A stretch of 64,000 bases of DNA from Loxodes magnus (Eukaryota; Ciliophora; Karyorelictea; Loxodida; Loxodidae): the NCBI GenBank assembly GCA_946699065.1, contig CAMPDV010000198.1, positions 186,001 to 250,000 of the forward strand, written 5' to 3'. Every line of letters begins with the position of its first letter. The first letter of the stretch is position 1. Below are positions 23,001-36,489 of the stretch, piece by piece. The translations under genes were made by a program, and so were the position numbers. The notes under the pieces are model-generated. The model was not told where the DNA came from. It saw only the letters and a list, made by a program, of their open reading frames with translations, and made no database searches.

Positions 23001-26000
23001 AATGCTTTAGCCATAAAATTTAAGATGATAAGGTAAAATTCCTCTGCAAGTGAATCATGTTGAAGTACCTGAGAATATATGTTGAGACAATTTAGAAAGC
23101 AAACATAAGAAAATTAGAAAATTCTTTTCTTATACTTTAATGGCTCTGGTTCTAGCTTTGATGTTGATAGTGGTACAAATTATGAAATTTCAATAGACCA
23201 GGATTTAAACAAAGGAAGATTGCTATATTCGTTTCAAAAAAATTGAAGATAAAACTGGGTTTTAAATACAAGAGTTTTCTATCGAAGTAGCATCTAAAAC
23301 TTTTATTTATAATGATGAAACTTATTTCTGTTGGTGTTTGTTTCAAAGTGCAGATGAAATTTTTATCCAGCATACGAAAGTTTCAGACTTCTGTGATAAT
23401 TTTAAAAAAGCTATTTAGAATGACATTCTATGAAAGCTTACTATCTGTGGTAGTATTATAATATTAGGCTTCTTAACTAAGATAGTATTTCTATAATCCA
23501 CCAAACTTGAAAAAATCCACAATGTTGGGTAGCTAAATAGATCAATAATGGTTAAAATATTCATCATTTCCTTTATTAGTATGGCATTTATAACTCTCAT
23601 AGTTAATGCTAAGAAATATGGGGATTTTACGAGAAAATGATACCTAGAAGTCGGAAATCCTATTACCCTAACCATATTTTCGTGTATTATTTCACCTCCA
23701 CTAACCAATTTAATCGTCTGACCTTTCTAAGTTTTAATATAAAGGAGAAAAGCAAAGAGAGCTAAAACTTAATTAGATCTAAACAGAACTATGGTAGGAC
23801 CTATTTTTGATATAGCAGTAAATTACTCTTAGATACTAGCCATTCTCTCTACTTCTTTAGTGTATTCAGCTGCTATTCCTTCTTTAATAATTGCAGTCTT
23901 TATTGTCATAGTTTTTATCTACTGAGTAGACAAAATTTTACTTCTTAGGCTTTATGGAAAACCTAAAAAGGTTTCCATTTGAATTTAGAGTAGAATTCTA
24001 AGGGTTCTTTCTTTCATTGTCGTTATTCACGCAGTCTTTACTATACTTACATATGGCAGTTAAGACATTTTCCCCTTAAAATACGAGAGTTGCATAAAGG
24101 ATTTCCATAATCAGTACTTTTGATATGATCTTGATGCAGCATAAGAGTTGAACAAAGTTCAGACAGTGAAGCATTAATTGCTTCGATAAGATTGTGGATG
24201 TTCGTAACATTTGTTGGAAAATGGCGAATGTGAGGTCTAATGTAATACTGTAGCTTGCAATTTCGATAACGGAGACTGTTTATGTGGTGATTAGAATTGT
24301 AACTTGCAGTAAAAAGGGAATGGAATTTGCGAAGAAGCTTGTGATAATTTAGACTGCGAATATGATGGGGGAGATTGTGAATCAAATACGATTGAGGAGA
24401 AAGAAGATTATTGTAGTCCAGGCTGCCAGTGAAAGAATGTAAATGACGGAATTTGTTAACAAACTTGCTTCAATTGAAGTTGCCATTGAGACGGACTTGA
24501 TTGCTACTGTGATATCAATAAGAAATGCTTTGTCACTTAAGTCGGAGATAAATGATGTGATCCTGATTGTAATATTATAGAATGTTCATATGACAATGGA
24601 GATTGCATAGGCTTTTAACTAGAGTAAACTGAAGATTTAAAAAAAATATATAAAAAGCTAGCGATTCAGGATGCTTGTGACGTTGAATGCACTTATGAAA
24701 TGAGAAGCAATAATAAATGCGATCAGAAATGTGATAATTACGCTTGCTAATGGGATAATGGAAAATGTTGAGATAATTACTATGATTATTTTTGCTTCAA
24801 TAGATAAATTAAAAACGGTTGATGTGATTTAACTTGTAATAATCCTTAAAATAACTTTGATGGAGGTGACTGTAATTATTATAATCAGTACATTGAAGTC
24901 AACTCTACTCACTGTTAGCCACAATGCTACTGAGATTAAGTAGGTGATGGAATTTGTTAATGATCTTGCTTCAATATTTTTTGCTTGTATGATGGTTAAG
25001 ATTGTGAGTAGTCTCACTGTGATAGTGAATCAGAATGCATAGGTAAACTCATAGGGGATAACATTTGCTAGCAAGACTGTTTCACTGAGAAATGCTTTTA
25101 CGACTACTTTGATTGTGTATCTCATAATAAGAATATAAATCTAATGGGTGCAAAAGAGTGCAACTAGAAATGTAAGTGAAAGTAAGTAGGAGATGGAAAA
25201 TGTCAAAGTCACTGCAATCATCCTAATTGCAACTATGATAATAACGATTGCTAGACTTGCGATAAAGAATAGAAATGCTTAATTTATTTCATAAATGATA
25301 GCTTTTGTGATAGTTTTTGCAATAATCCTGAATGTTAGTTTGATGGATTGGATTGTGAAGCAGGAAATACTTAAATTTAAAATTAAAAAGTACATTGAGA
25401 TGAAAAAATTTGTAGAGAACATGGTTGCAAATTGTTTTGATTAAGTGACGAAGTATGTGACGAATAATGCAATATTGAGGAATGTTTCTTCGATAGATCA
25501 GATTGTTCATCGTGTCCTGATAACTGTCCATCTGCTTTTATTGGAGATGAGTTTTGTGATTTAAGTTGCTACAACTAAGAGTGTGAGTGAGATAGGGGAG
25601 ACTGCTAAAATTATTCCAATCTATATAACGAAACGTTATGTACATTAAACGACTGCAACTCTAAAAATTTAGATGATTTAATCTGCGACCCAGAGTGTAA
25701 TATCGAAGCTTGTAACTTTGATAACGGGGCCTGCAAGCTTTAAAAAGTAGATTAAGGAGTTAAATATTATTATGAAAATGTTCTAAGATGTGCAAAGGAA
25801 AACTCTATATGGGATAGGTTTAATAGCTATCCTGGATATTTCAATATGACGATAATTTTAACTATAATCATAGTATAGCTATGAATTGTATTCTTCTTAA
25901 ATAAAATCTAGCATAAGAGATCTTAAGTAATGCCTGAATAAGAAAAAAACTCTTTTGCTGCAAGTAAGATTTTAATTTAGGAAAGCACGAAATAAAAAAG

Positions 26001-27724
26001 TAAAGCTAAGTCTCTTATAATCTATATAACAACTCAAAATACGCTTAGTTTCTATAAGAGTGCTTTCCTTAGACATAGGAAGATTAAGAAGCTGCTTACA
26101 AATCTAATTCTGGCTTTACCTAAAGATAAAATTTATAATTACTTGATAAAATTTCTTATAGAGATACTAATAAGCCATAAAAGATCGATTTCTTCAATTA
26201 GCAAATAGGGAATAAGTAGATATAAAAACTAATAACAACTAGACAAAGCGAAGAGAGCTATGAAGTATTTGTGCAACCTAATTTAAATTATAAAAATTAG
26301 TAGCAAAATGATCAAACTACTGTGCTTGAAATAGAAGAATATATCTCAGAAAGATAAGATTATGAAATGAAGGATGAAAACTTAATCTCTTAGAAAGATT
26401 TTCTAAGGAAACAATGAAATCCAATTAACTACAAAAGTTTAGTTATTTCAATTTTACTTAAATCTTATCTATAAATAGATCTTAAGGGTGTATAATATGT
26501 ATTAGAGTAAAATTAATAATAGAAAGTAAAACAAATGTCTTTTCATAGTTTACTATAACTTACCATTTATAAGGCATTAGATTAATATAATATTATTTTT
26601 TACTATTTTAGTCTATTTTTACTTAATTTAACTTTGATGCTCCTTCATTTTACTGTTTGCTTGTTAAACTTTAAGGAAAATCCAAAATATCTTTGAGTAT
26701 CTTTTTAATGCTTAATTACTATTTAGTATATTTTTAATCTACTATATAAAGACACTTAAAGTTACTCACTAATACTAAAGATTTATTTGACCTCTAAAAC
26801 ATCAAAGTATGAATTCTATTAGAAGATTACCTTGTATGTTCAATCATCTTAAAATTAGGTTTAAATTAGTTTAAAATTAGGTTAAGTTAGATTATTATTA
26901 GCAGTATAAAAGTTTCAATAGCTGCTTTAAAGTAGCTCATATATATCTTAGTATACTCAATATACTAAAAGTATATCCATCTAGTTAATTTTACTTTGTT
27001 CCCTAGCATGCACTTAGCTTTATCTTGAAAAGGCAGCTTTACCTTATATTCCAGCATTTGATGTAACCTTATTTTCAGAACTATTTCTACACTACTTTAA
27101 TCAATTAAAATAGCATACTTTTAAGAATGGAAAGTTGATTGAGGCAATTCCATAAATAGGAAGAATCTTAGTCTGAAGCACACTCCATTAAATGTTAATT
27201 TAAGTCCTTAAAATATAATAATTTCTTTAATTCACTTATAAGCAAAATTATGGAGGCTAGTATCTATAAAGCATAGTAACTCTATTAAAGGAGAGTAATA
27301 GAAATGAGAGGAGTTCTAAAAGCTAGAGTTAGTACTCAATGAAGTATTTCTACTTAGCTAAATGGTATAAGAGTCGTTATTCTACAATAAGATGAAATGA
27401 GAATATAGCTTGGTATCTAAAAAGGTACTCTTAACTGGTTATTTTGAATCAGCTTAAAGAACACTTATGCCTTCTAGCAAGCAGATTAAAGTAAGAGTAA
27501 AGAAAATAAAGACATAGCATTCTAAAGTACTTTAATAATAATGAAATAAGCATAAATACTTTATTTCTTCTTTATGCAATTATACCTAAAGTTTAGATCT
27601 CTCAGAATTACATATGTAAAGACTTATCTGATAAACCTATTTAAGTTAAGTAAATATAGTGTGTCTGCATTAGGAATTCGAATAATCAGGAAACTTTAGC
27701 TAATTTCAACCAAATAAACTAAAG
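20034..27724 (+). repeat. left arm of a 7.7 kb inverted duplication
   Basis: This arm matches the reverse complement of 37082-46112 at roughly 97-99% by eye in the stretches I compared, apart from a 1.34 kb insert present only in the right arm (37684-39020). It carries about 1.9 kb upstream of the channel gene, the whole gene, and 1.3 kb downstream. The outer breakpoint lies in TATGTCTAC at 20034-20042. The inner one is at 27720-27724 (AACTAAA). Confidence 0.88.
21934..26417 (+). CDS. OSCA/TMEM63-like channel with LNR repeat array, copy 1
   Basis: ATG 21934 to TGA 26415-26417 with one 17-nt intron (25964-25980, GTAAGATTTTAATTTAG) gives exactly 1489 codons. Order: TM near residues 80-105, TM ~190-210, a cytosolic RRM-like region of the TMEM63/CSC1 type (VEVCALPSEGITEQQVKEFF ... 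RVYIIFQFKESKDKCF), then further membrane helices including ILSTSLVYSAAIPSLI and WVDKILLLRLYGKPKK, which resembles the YS..IP/VDKYLLL region of OSCA channels. A ~550-residue Cys-rich part follows with 13 LNR (Notch-type) repeats of the form CDPDCNIIECSYDNGDC, then a last TM (IILTIIIVQLWIVFFL) and an acidic tail. The LNRs should be extracellular and bind Ca2+. Family assignment of the membrane part is by motif only. Confidence 0.72.
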
Positions 27725-27978
27725 ATAAATAGAATTAAACTAGCAGCTTTGGCTGTAAAACCTTTATAAATTTGATATTGAATATTAGATTTTAACTCGC
27801 AAACTGGAAAAATAGTTTCCTAGTATTTATTAATTAAGTTAAATTTTTAGAAATTAAGTAGATATAAAAATATTTTCCATCTTTAAGCAGCAAACTTCTC
27901 ATTTAAGTTGAAAGAAGACTAACTGCTTAAGTAGCTTAAATTAAATTAAGTTAAGAAATTTTTATTTTAATGTTGAAA
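26418..27978. other. intergenic, mostly inside the left arm
   Basis: Downstream flank of channel copy 1 up to the ERAL1 stop. No gene is supported. The two copies diverge faster right after the TGA than before it, which supports TGA as the stop. Confidence 0.5.
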
Positions 27979-29487
27979 TCATTCACTTTCTGCTTCTAGT
28001 GAAGGAATCTCTTTAGTTTTCTCTAAGTTTAGCTATGCATATCCAAGTAAACTTTGCTATATTTTATTTTGATCAAGTACTTTTCTTCTATGTACAGGTT
28101 CTGATAAAGATTTGGGTAGTTCAGCTCCTCTTCTCACCTCTCTTTTGTAGTGTTTATTAAACTATTTTACTGAAATTTCTAGTTAAAAATTCTTCTAAAA
28201 GTGCTGAATTAAATCTTTCAATGCCATTTCCTTCATTTTTTTAAGATTTCTTCCTTCTTAGCCAACTACCATAGCTATCTAATGTTCATTTGTACAGTAC
28301 ATTTCCATATCAATCCTGATAATACCAGATAAGAGTGTGCATCATGATTTTGTTCTTAATAGAATCGTATAAGGTAACTCATCATGCAAGCGATCTAGCA
28401 TTGCTTCTTTAACAAACATTTCAGCTATTTCAACATTACTCATGCATGATTTTGTGTTAGGATGATATAACCACTCTCCTTTATCGCTATTGTCAATGAG
28501 TCACTTTTTTACTTAGCTTATATTATAATTTTCGATAGTTGAAACATAAAAGATATCCTAAAAACTAGCTACTTGAGTAAGTTCTTTTGCAAGTCACCTT
28601 GCACGTCTCCTATCTTTTACTAAGTCGCATTTATTAATAACTAAGGCAACTGGTATCTTTATTTTCTAAATATCCAGCTGCTCTTGTTCCATCTTCTAGA
28701 TTTCACTTCTGCCAACAATTTCTGCTTCCTGAATTTCATCTTTATCATCCTTAATGCCTTTTTGCTTCAGCATCTCTCTAACCTCTTTTGGAATTTTTTT
28801 ACTTTGAGAAAATTTTGAGTCAAGCTCATTCAGTAGCTTTTCCTCATTTTACTGAATTCTGACCATAATTTGCTAGAGTCTCTAGCATGCTACTTTAACT
28901 TATGGTGCTAGCACTTTTACAGCATCTACAACAAATAAGGCTTTACAGCTTAGTTTTTCAAGAAGATCTCATCCTTCCATTGAAATGGAGTCTGTTTTCT
29001 TACCGTGTGTAGATAAGACTCCAGGAGTGTCATGTAATACTACTTATGCATTCTATTCCAAATCAGTAAATACTGATGAAATAACTCCTTATGTAGAGTT
29101 TATTTTCCTAGACACTAGCGCAACATGCTAACCACAAAGACAATTAATCAAAGAAGACTTTCCTGAATTAGGAGGACCTAAAACTGCATATTCCTAGAAC
29201 TTAGCATTTTCAGGATTTTTGAAAGGAGCTTAAGTTCATTCAGGTTCCAAGCGTAGTTTGTCATCAACTTCACCATATGGAGTTATAGGTCTATCTGGAA
29301 TCCTATAGCTAACAATTTCAGAATTAGCAGAATCCATTTTAACAGGTCATCTTTTAGGTAAAGCTAATGTTTCCTTTGGGTTACTTTATTACTAATTGAC
29401 CTATTATATCTAAGTATCTCTATACCTCTTATAAGCAGCTATTTTGGAAAACTTTCTTTTCAATTAATTAAATAAAGCTATTGACAT
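27979..29487 (-). CDS. ERAL1: Era-like GTPase, probably mitochondrial (ERAL1)
   Basis: ATG 29485-29487 to TGA 27979-27981, 503 codons, no intron. The N-terminus (MSIALFNQLKRKFSKIAAYK) is basic and amphipathic, fitting a mitochondrial targeting peptide. The G domain follows from ~residue 98: P-loop GPPNSGKSS, switch region STQGVI, DTPG, and NKCD as the base-specificity motif. The C-terminal KH domain has VVGQEGRNLKKMKEMALKDL, preceded by the Era-type ELPYTILL. Between DTPG and NKCD there is a long charged insert. By family knowledge ERAL1 binds the 3' end of mitochondrial small-subunit rRNA and aids its assembly. Gln is encoded by TAA/TAG and several Trp by TGA, yet TGA is the stop. Confidence 0.93.
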
Positions 29488-30369
29488 CTTATTTTTATTA
29501 TGTCTCTAACTCCTTATTTACACTCCTTTTAAAATACCCTTATATATGCTCTATTTGTATTTTTTAAAAAAAGTTAAAACTTGGGATGAAGTAGAGGAGA
29601 TCAATATATAAGTAGAGAAGAGGAAATGCGGAGATGAGTGAATAATATATGAAAGATGGATTATAACTAACTTAAGCTTGATTGAAGTAACAATCGGAAG
29701 TCATATAATGGTTTTCAATATTACTTATACGAGGTTTAATAAGTAGCCTTATTATGTATTCATATCTTCAAGTTCAAATCAAAAAATCTTCATATCCCTA
29801 GCTTAAAGTGCTTATGATGTATTTATACTAATTTCCCTTTTTTAATACTATTGAGTTAAAGAAAAGAATGATTATTAAAGGAAAGTTATCCTACTTACTT
29901 TATATGCTATTGCTTTTTCATTGTTGATTAAATTTTTAAATTTATAATATATTCACTTTTTTATTATAATGTTGTGTATTTTTTGTCAATACTAAATATC
30001 TTTCTACAACTTACTTCTGTATCTATCTTTACTAGCGCTTATATCTTGATAGCTTCTTTTATTTTAGAAGGTCTTGATAAGCTTAATAGAGTAAATTATG
30101 CCTTTATTTACAGACCTTTTATGCTTATAAGGTTGTATTACATCTTATCAATTCGAAAGTCAGATAATAACCTTTGGTTTTATGGAAACAATTGCAGTTA
30201 AATTGAATATTCATATTTAGTTCGTAGATTGGTATAATTTTTGTAGGATAGAGGATTATTTACAAACTGTGGTGTATAAAAGAAATAATTAAGGTTGATA
30301 ATTTAGCACCTAACGCTGATATGGAGATTTATTAATTCTTAAATTAAGTTTCTTTAAAATTTAGCTGTT
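29488..30369. other. intergenic gap
   Basis: Between the starts/stops of two minus-strand genes. A 75-codon hydrophobic plus-strand reading at 29974-30201 is not convincing as a gene. Nothing else is seen. Confidence 0.5.
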
Positions 30370-30864
30370 TCAAGCCTTGAGAGTCTTTTGTACTAATTCT
30401 TCCTTCTCAATTGCAATAATTTCAACATGGCAATTTTAACTCAAATAGGGATTAATTCTACCATGCGCTCTATAAGTACGCCTTCTTCCTTTTTGTGCCC
30501 TATTTACTTGAACATGCCATATAATCAAGTTTTCAACATCAAGTCCTTTAACTTCTGCATTTGATTCTAAATTTTGTAGAAGATCTTGTAAAATTCTTGC
30601 TGATTTTTCAGGCCAAATACCTTAGGAAGATCCCCAGCCTTTAACTTAACCATGTCTTCCTATTCCTCCAGTGAACTTTCTTACTGGGACAATTTCTTTT
30701 TAATCAATCACATTCTGAACGTAGGATTTAGCTCTTTATAATGACATTCCTTTTAGTGCCTAAGCAGCCTCATGTGTGTTTTTGAAATGTACACGTAAAT
30801 CTGAGCCTCTTGTTCTGCAAGCTTTAGCTGGTACTTTAGGCTCGCGAGAATAGTTCTTTACCAT
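30370..30864 (-). CDS. RPL17: 60S ribosomal protein L17 (uL22)
   Basis: ATG 30862-30864 to TGA 30370-30372, 165 codons, no intron. The sequence is typical eukaryotic uL22: [20 protein letters not shown], then [60 protein letters not shown] and [19 protein letters not shown]. It lines the exit tunnel of the large subunit. The length (164) is slightly shorter than animal RPL17, mainly at the C-terminus. This well-conserved gene fixes the code: its Gln positions use TAA/TAG, its Trp codons are TGG, and TGA terminates it. Confidence 0.97.
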
Positions 30865-32497
30865 TTTTATATAATAGGCTTTATTAAAATCCCTTACTTA
30901 AACATATACATACTAAAATACTCAATTCCCTTTTAAATTAACTATCAAGAGCTTACTCTATCTCTTCCACTCGCAATGCTATTAATTTTAGCTTATTAGA
31001 CTTACTAATTATTTGATATGAGTTCATATTGATTTTAACCTTTAGTTGATGCAGTTACTCTATGTATCTATGTTTTAAGTAGTGAAGTAGATTCTTACTA
31101 TTTGACTAAAAGAGGGTTTTTTAGCTCTTACTTAATTGCTTTTCAGTTAGTAAATTCCATTAGACATCTAAATATTCCTCCAAGACTTCTCTTTACTGAT
31201 ATGTTATAATCTATCATTAGACAATAAGAAAGGTATTAATAGTAGAAAAGCTTATATTTTAGGCATTTAGCATTACTCCTATAAAATGCCTTTACTAATT
31301 AACTTTACTAGTTTTCTTTATTATAAACCATCAAGCTCACATCCCTTCAAGTTAGAACTATAAAGAGTAGACATCAAGCAAGCAGTAATTTAAAGTTTGA
31401 GTTATACATTCTAATACCTTCAGAAACTCTTAGAGATACTAGTGAAGCATTAAACAAAAAGGACAAAAAGGATTAAATGTATTTAATTAGCTTTCTTAAG
31501 TAGAAGGTTATATGAGACCTTTGCTTGAATGATTAGTATAAGTTAGAGTAAGATCACTAAGGCTAAATAAGTACTAAATAGGGTTTATCCAAGTGATGCT
31601 TTAATAAAAGAATGTATATCAAATTTTTATAGTGGATACTAAAGAAAATGAAAATACATTTATAAGGATGATATATAACAACTAATTATATGGATCTAAT
31701 TTATCTAACTATATATAAAGCTTATTAACATATAACTGAATAAAAATATCGATATTTATATAGTACTATAAAAACAAGAGTGTTTGATAACTATGAGTAA
31801 TGAAAAGTAAGATAAAGAAAATAGAAGCAGTCAAATAAAAAGAAAAGCAGGATCAAACAGGGAATAGTAAATCTAATAGATTTAATAATTACCTAGGAAA
31901 CTAAAAATAACTAAATTATATCACTTAATTAAATGGACTAATATAGAAACTTCTAAGATAAAGGATAAAAAGGGAATATAGTTAAAAGGAAGCAAGCTAC
32001 AGAAAATTTGATTGTAGTAGTGTAAGCTATAAACTGCTAAATGCTCTTTTTAATTTGATTAAATCGATAAATAAGCTCAGAGTGATTAAAGAATTGCAAT
32101 TCTTGTTTAATTAATATTTCAATAAGTCTTATGCAGTTATTCAAGAGTAGCAATTTAATCAAATATATCTAGTTAAACTAAGGGAAATTTATAAAGGTAT
32201 AGTAAAAAGTAAAGACATTGATTGAAAAATCTATGCATTAATCTTTTTTTCACCTATTTTAACTATAACTGGTTTAATAAAGGCTTTAGAAAGATCATAG
32301 TAGCTTATATGTAGAAAAGATCTATTCTGAAGAAGCAAATTAAGGTATCTTGGAAATTTAATTTACCATACATAAAAAAGATATAAGTCTATCAAAGAAG
32401 TCCGTATGAATACTATGATTAAATGACTAAGAAGAGAAAAAGCAAAATATTAATCTACCAATAATTAGTTTTTTAAAGATTACTTAGAATATTAAAA
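30865..32497. other. 1.6 kb gap
   Basis: Between divergently transcribed genes (uL22 on minus, Cache/VWA on plus). AT-rich repetitive-texture DNA, and I see no gene or structured RNA. Confidence 0.5.
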
Positions 32498-35392
32498 ATG
32501 CTAGTGGAAATAAAAACTGCATGTGGAGTTTTAATTCCTTTCATCGCTCTATTTATTTTAAGCATTTATTATCAGATAGATAAGGCAGTGTTTGGAGATT
32601 ACGATGAGTTTAGAGAAACTGCTTATTAGGTAGCTAATTTAAGAAGGATTATATAAATGGAAGCATTTATATAAAGTAGCTGTATTACTATCCAGCTGCA
32701 GGATTCCATCCAATTTTTGTTCCTCTTATAATAGCTCTATTAAATATCCTCTCACTCCTTTTTTAGATATAACTCGTCTTTTAAAGGATATGTTGATTGT
32801 GCCTTTATGCATAAAGCTTAGGAGATTGATTAGAATCTTGAATTTTGGTATATGGATAATAGAAAAAATTGTAGTCTAGTTGACGCAAAAGAAAGAGAGT
32901 TAATTAAGGCTAGAGAATATTTAGATGTGCTGATAAGACCTATTTATGATACCAAATGAAATTCAGTTTATACAGGTCATGAGAAGAGTGGTATTTATAT
33001 CCAATATCCCTTGAAATATCTTGATCTATTTGAAAATGAAACTTACAACTATGATACTGGACCTATACCTCTTTGTAGTTCAACTACTAACTATGAAGTT
33101 CGATGTAGTAACTGATTTTTAAAGGGATAGTAATTTAAAAATAATTCAGCTTATATAAGAGAAAATTACTAGTATATAAGTGAGGATAATTAATAAAATT
33201 AAATCTCTAATAAAAAAGCCTGAGGTCATTGTTTGCCTCATAATATTGATGGAGAATTTATGGCTGCTTCATGTGTTGATTTCCTATTGACTGATATAAA
33301 AAATAAAACTAAGTCTCTAGAATTCGAGAGTGTTTCTTTTTGATTGATAAACAATAAAGGCTTTGTAATATTTCATGAGAATTAAGATCCATATCTTAAC
33401 ACAAGCTATAGCTTAGATTATTATGAGTATGGATAAGAAGATTCTAAAGAGAAAAGGGATTTCAATTAGTCACTGGAGTAAATAATAGACTCTTAGAATA
33501 AAACAGGAGAGGTATTTTACTCCAAGAATGGAAAGCCTTACTTTCTATATGTCTTACCAGTGAATATTCAAACCTTAGCTAATGATTCTAAGTATAGAGA
33601 ACCTTGATATATTTATGGATTCGCTAAAGAAGAAGATAGTCTTCTAAAATGCTACGATAGAGTTGAAGACTACCTTATTTCTTCAACGCTTATTCAATGT
33701 TTATACTCGTTTATCATATTTTTCATAATGATCTTAATCATTAGGAAGTAAGTCAAAAACCTAATGCTGCCAATATCACACTTGGCTGAAACACTAAACT
33801 GAGTTATGGAGGAAAACTACGAAATTAATTTAGATCTGCCTTAGAATGTGAAAAGTAAGGATTTAACAGCTCTATATAAAGCCTTCAATAAGCTAATCAA
33901 AATAATAAAGTTCACTAGCAATGAATTTTTTAAGGGGGATATCAACATCTAGCTTTTTAAGTTCGCAGATGCTAAAGAATTATACCTTGAACTTAATAAC
34001 TTAAACAATGTAAGGTTTTGCAACTAGAACATGGGAGAAATCTACCTTCATTTTAAGAACTTCAACTAAGCTTTGTTTTGCTTCAAGGAGTTCTTACATA
34101 ATCTAAATACTATATAAGGCATATAAACTCAATCTCTATTTTATGTTCAATAGCCTGACTTTGTTAAAAGGATGTCAAGAGGTTTGAGTTTAGCTAATCA
34201 ATAAAGATAAATCTAAAAATAGCAAATTTCAAATGAAGACTTAGAGGACTAGTACTGGAATATAATCCTCTTACAAACTTAAGCCTTAATTCATAACTAC
34301 ACACACTAATAGAAGTCCCTTTAAAATAAATATCTAACCTTTTAAATAATCGACAGTCTTAAGGAACTTATTCTGATCTTTAGAAAATAGAAGAATTAGC
34401 TATGAACGACTAAGTGCTAAATAGACTTGATTATATTTCTAAACTTAACGAAATAAAAGCAATAGAATAGCGAGTATTTTAGTAAAGTCAAGAGAAGGAT
34501 ATAGAAGTATTGAAAAAAGGAAGAGCTTTCGTATAGTATTTTATGCTAGTACTTTTATATGGCTAAAGGAATTATACTCAAAAAGCTAAAATACTACCAT
34601 ACAGCCACACTGATGCTCACTAAATCACTATAAGTTGGAGTTATTTTTGATATGCATATGAGAAAGGCAGCTATTTCTAGTCTCAAAGATATCTTTCAAT
34701 CTTAAGGTTTTAACTAGAAGGAGCTGAACGATATTTTTAGGAAAATGAATCTAAATAGAAATGTAATGTTTATGATTGACACTACCTGCCATTTCTCAAT
34801 TCAAAAGTTCGAGAGCGTTTTATCCCAATTAGACAATTTTATTAATAACTTCTTAAATAAATAAGACTCAATAGGAGCTATCTCTTATAACACCTCAGTA
34901 GTTGAATTATTTCCCCTGCAGAAAATAGAATATAACTTGCCTTTCATTAGAAGAGAATTTCTAGAAATAAGGCGAGATGAAAAAATTAAGAAAGCTAAAT
35001 TACTCTCTGCTTTATAATAGTCAATCGAATAAATTAGATAGGTATAAAAGTAGATGGAAAACTGGATAATCATATTTTTTCAAGGAAAGATGAGTAAAAA
35101 AGATATGGTTACATGATAGTATTATAGAGCGAATATAACTAAAACTAAATCTTAATAGCCTATATAAGTAATTCTTATATCCGAACAAAGAAATTTAGAA
35201 AAATTCAAGCAACTAACCTCAGATATCTTCGAAAAGATATATTTCGTACATATTTCTCATATAAAAGACATGTTTCAAAACTAACTTCTAAACTACTTTG
35301 AAAAGGAACTTATTTTTGGAATTAAAGAACTTAATTTTGATGCGTTTAAGTCAGATCAGTTTTTAGCTAGGTTTGCTTATCCTAAAATTTGA
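32498..35392 (+). CDS. Cache-like / von Willebrand A membrane protein
   Basis: ATG 32498 to TGA 35390-35392. Residues ~5-22 are a signal anchor (GVLIPFIALFILSIYY). A ~400-residue ectodomain follows that resembles Cache sensor domains (GIYIQYPLKYLDLF, EFESVSFWLINNKGFVIFHE, GEVFYSKNGKPYFLYVLPVN). A second TM (LIQCLYSFIIFFIMILIIRK) leads into a HAMP-like segment (MLPISHLAETLNWVMEEN), a region reading like TPR helices (EIYLHFKNFNQALFCFKEFL; KLKYYHTATLMLTKS) and a VWA-like C-terminus whose first strand is VMFMIDTTCHFS, a weak version of the DxSxS metal site. The frame needs at least two short introns between ~34340 and 34560 that I could not place exactly. It is likely a surface sensor. The ectodomain fold is inferred. 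Confidence 0.65.
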
Positions 35393-36489
35393 ACGAACAT
35401 TAATTTAATTTTGTTAATTCCCTTCACTATATTTTCAATAAGCAGCTGCCATAAAACACCCTCTATTATTTCTAAACTTCAATTATCAAGAATAAAATTC
35501 AAAAGTTTGTATCTAAAGTTTGATGATCCTACTTTAATCACTTAAATCCAATTGTTATACCTTAAGCTTATTTCATCATTTAAAACTTGTTTCAATTTAA
35601 AATTTCTTTCGATTTCTTGAAGTTAATTAAAAGCTATTTCTTTTAATAGCTTCATAATTATATAAAGGCTTTCTTACTTTAATGACTATAAAGCTTATAA
35701 AACACTTATTCAAATTTCTATTATTAAAGCTTCTTTTATAGCAACTACTATCTTTAATGAACGTCTAACAGGAATACAGGGAAATACCTTAGTATAATTA
35801 GATACTACTTTAGCTTCTCATTCTATACCAAACTATTTAGTTTTATGCCACTTTAATAGTCAAAACTTTTGATATTCTTATAATAAAAATACCTTAATGT
35901 CAAACCTTCGTTATAGTTAGTCTATTCCTCTACTTTCTAGATAGAAAAAGTATCAAAACTATTGAAAAGGTAGCATTTAAAATGAAGAATAGATAAGACT
36001 TTTATAATCATACTTGCATTTCCATTTCTAAGTGTCATGAGATAATGAAATAAAGAGAATAAGGAAATTAACCTAGTTAAGATATTTTAATGGACGAAAA
36101 AGCAAATCTCCAAGAGCTTACTTCTCATATAATTAAGATAGAGCAAAGTTTAGACCTATTTGCTATTTTCTTTTTTGAGCTTTTACATATATAAGATATA
36201 TAACACTCAGATACAATATTAAGGATATAATATAGTCTGATAACTGTCATTGAGCTTTATAATGAGTAGATTATTTTAACTAGTCATATATAGCTTTAAG
36301 AAAATATTATTGAAGTCTAACTTTATCTAGTTGAACTATTTGATTATATAAATTAGTTAAATTTCAATTTATTATTGAAAGTAAAGATGCTCTGATAGTT
36401 TTATTTTTTGGTTCTGTGTTTGAATTTAAATCAGAAAAGTGGAAACAATTTTATCAAAAGTGAAAAGAAAGGGAAAAAAAGAACATAGA
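35393..36489. other. intergenic gap
   Basis: About 1.1 kb downstream of the Cache/VWA gene. No gene is supported. Confidence 0.5.

Noticed and set aside
22059-25531. Minus-strand readings of 62-112 codons over the left channel gene, mirrored on plus at 40614-44086
   Set aside because: They are antisense shadows of the Cys-rich LNR region. The sense frame has the repeated CxxxC...DGGDC pattern and they do not.
34885-35073. 62-codon minus-strand reading
   Set aside because: Antisense to the VWA part of the Cache/VWA gene.
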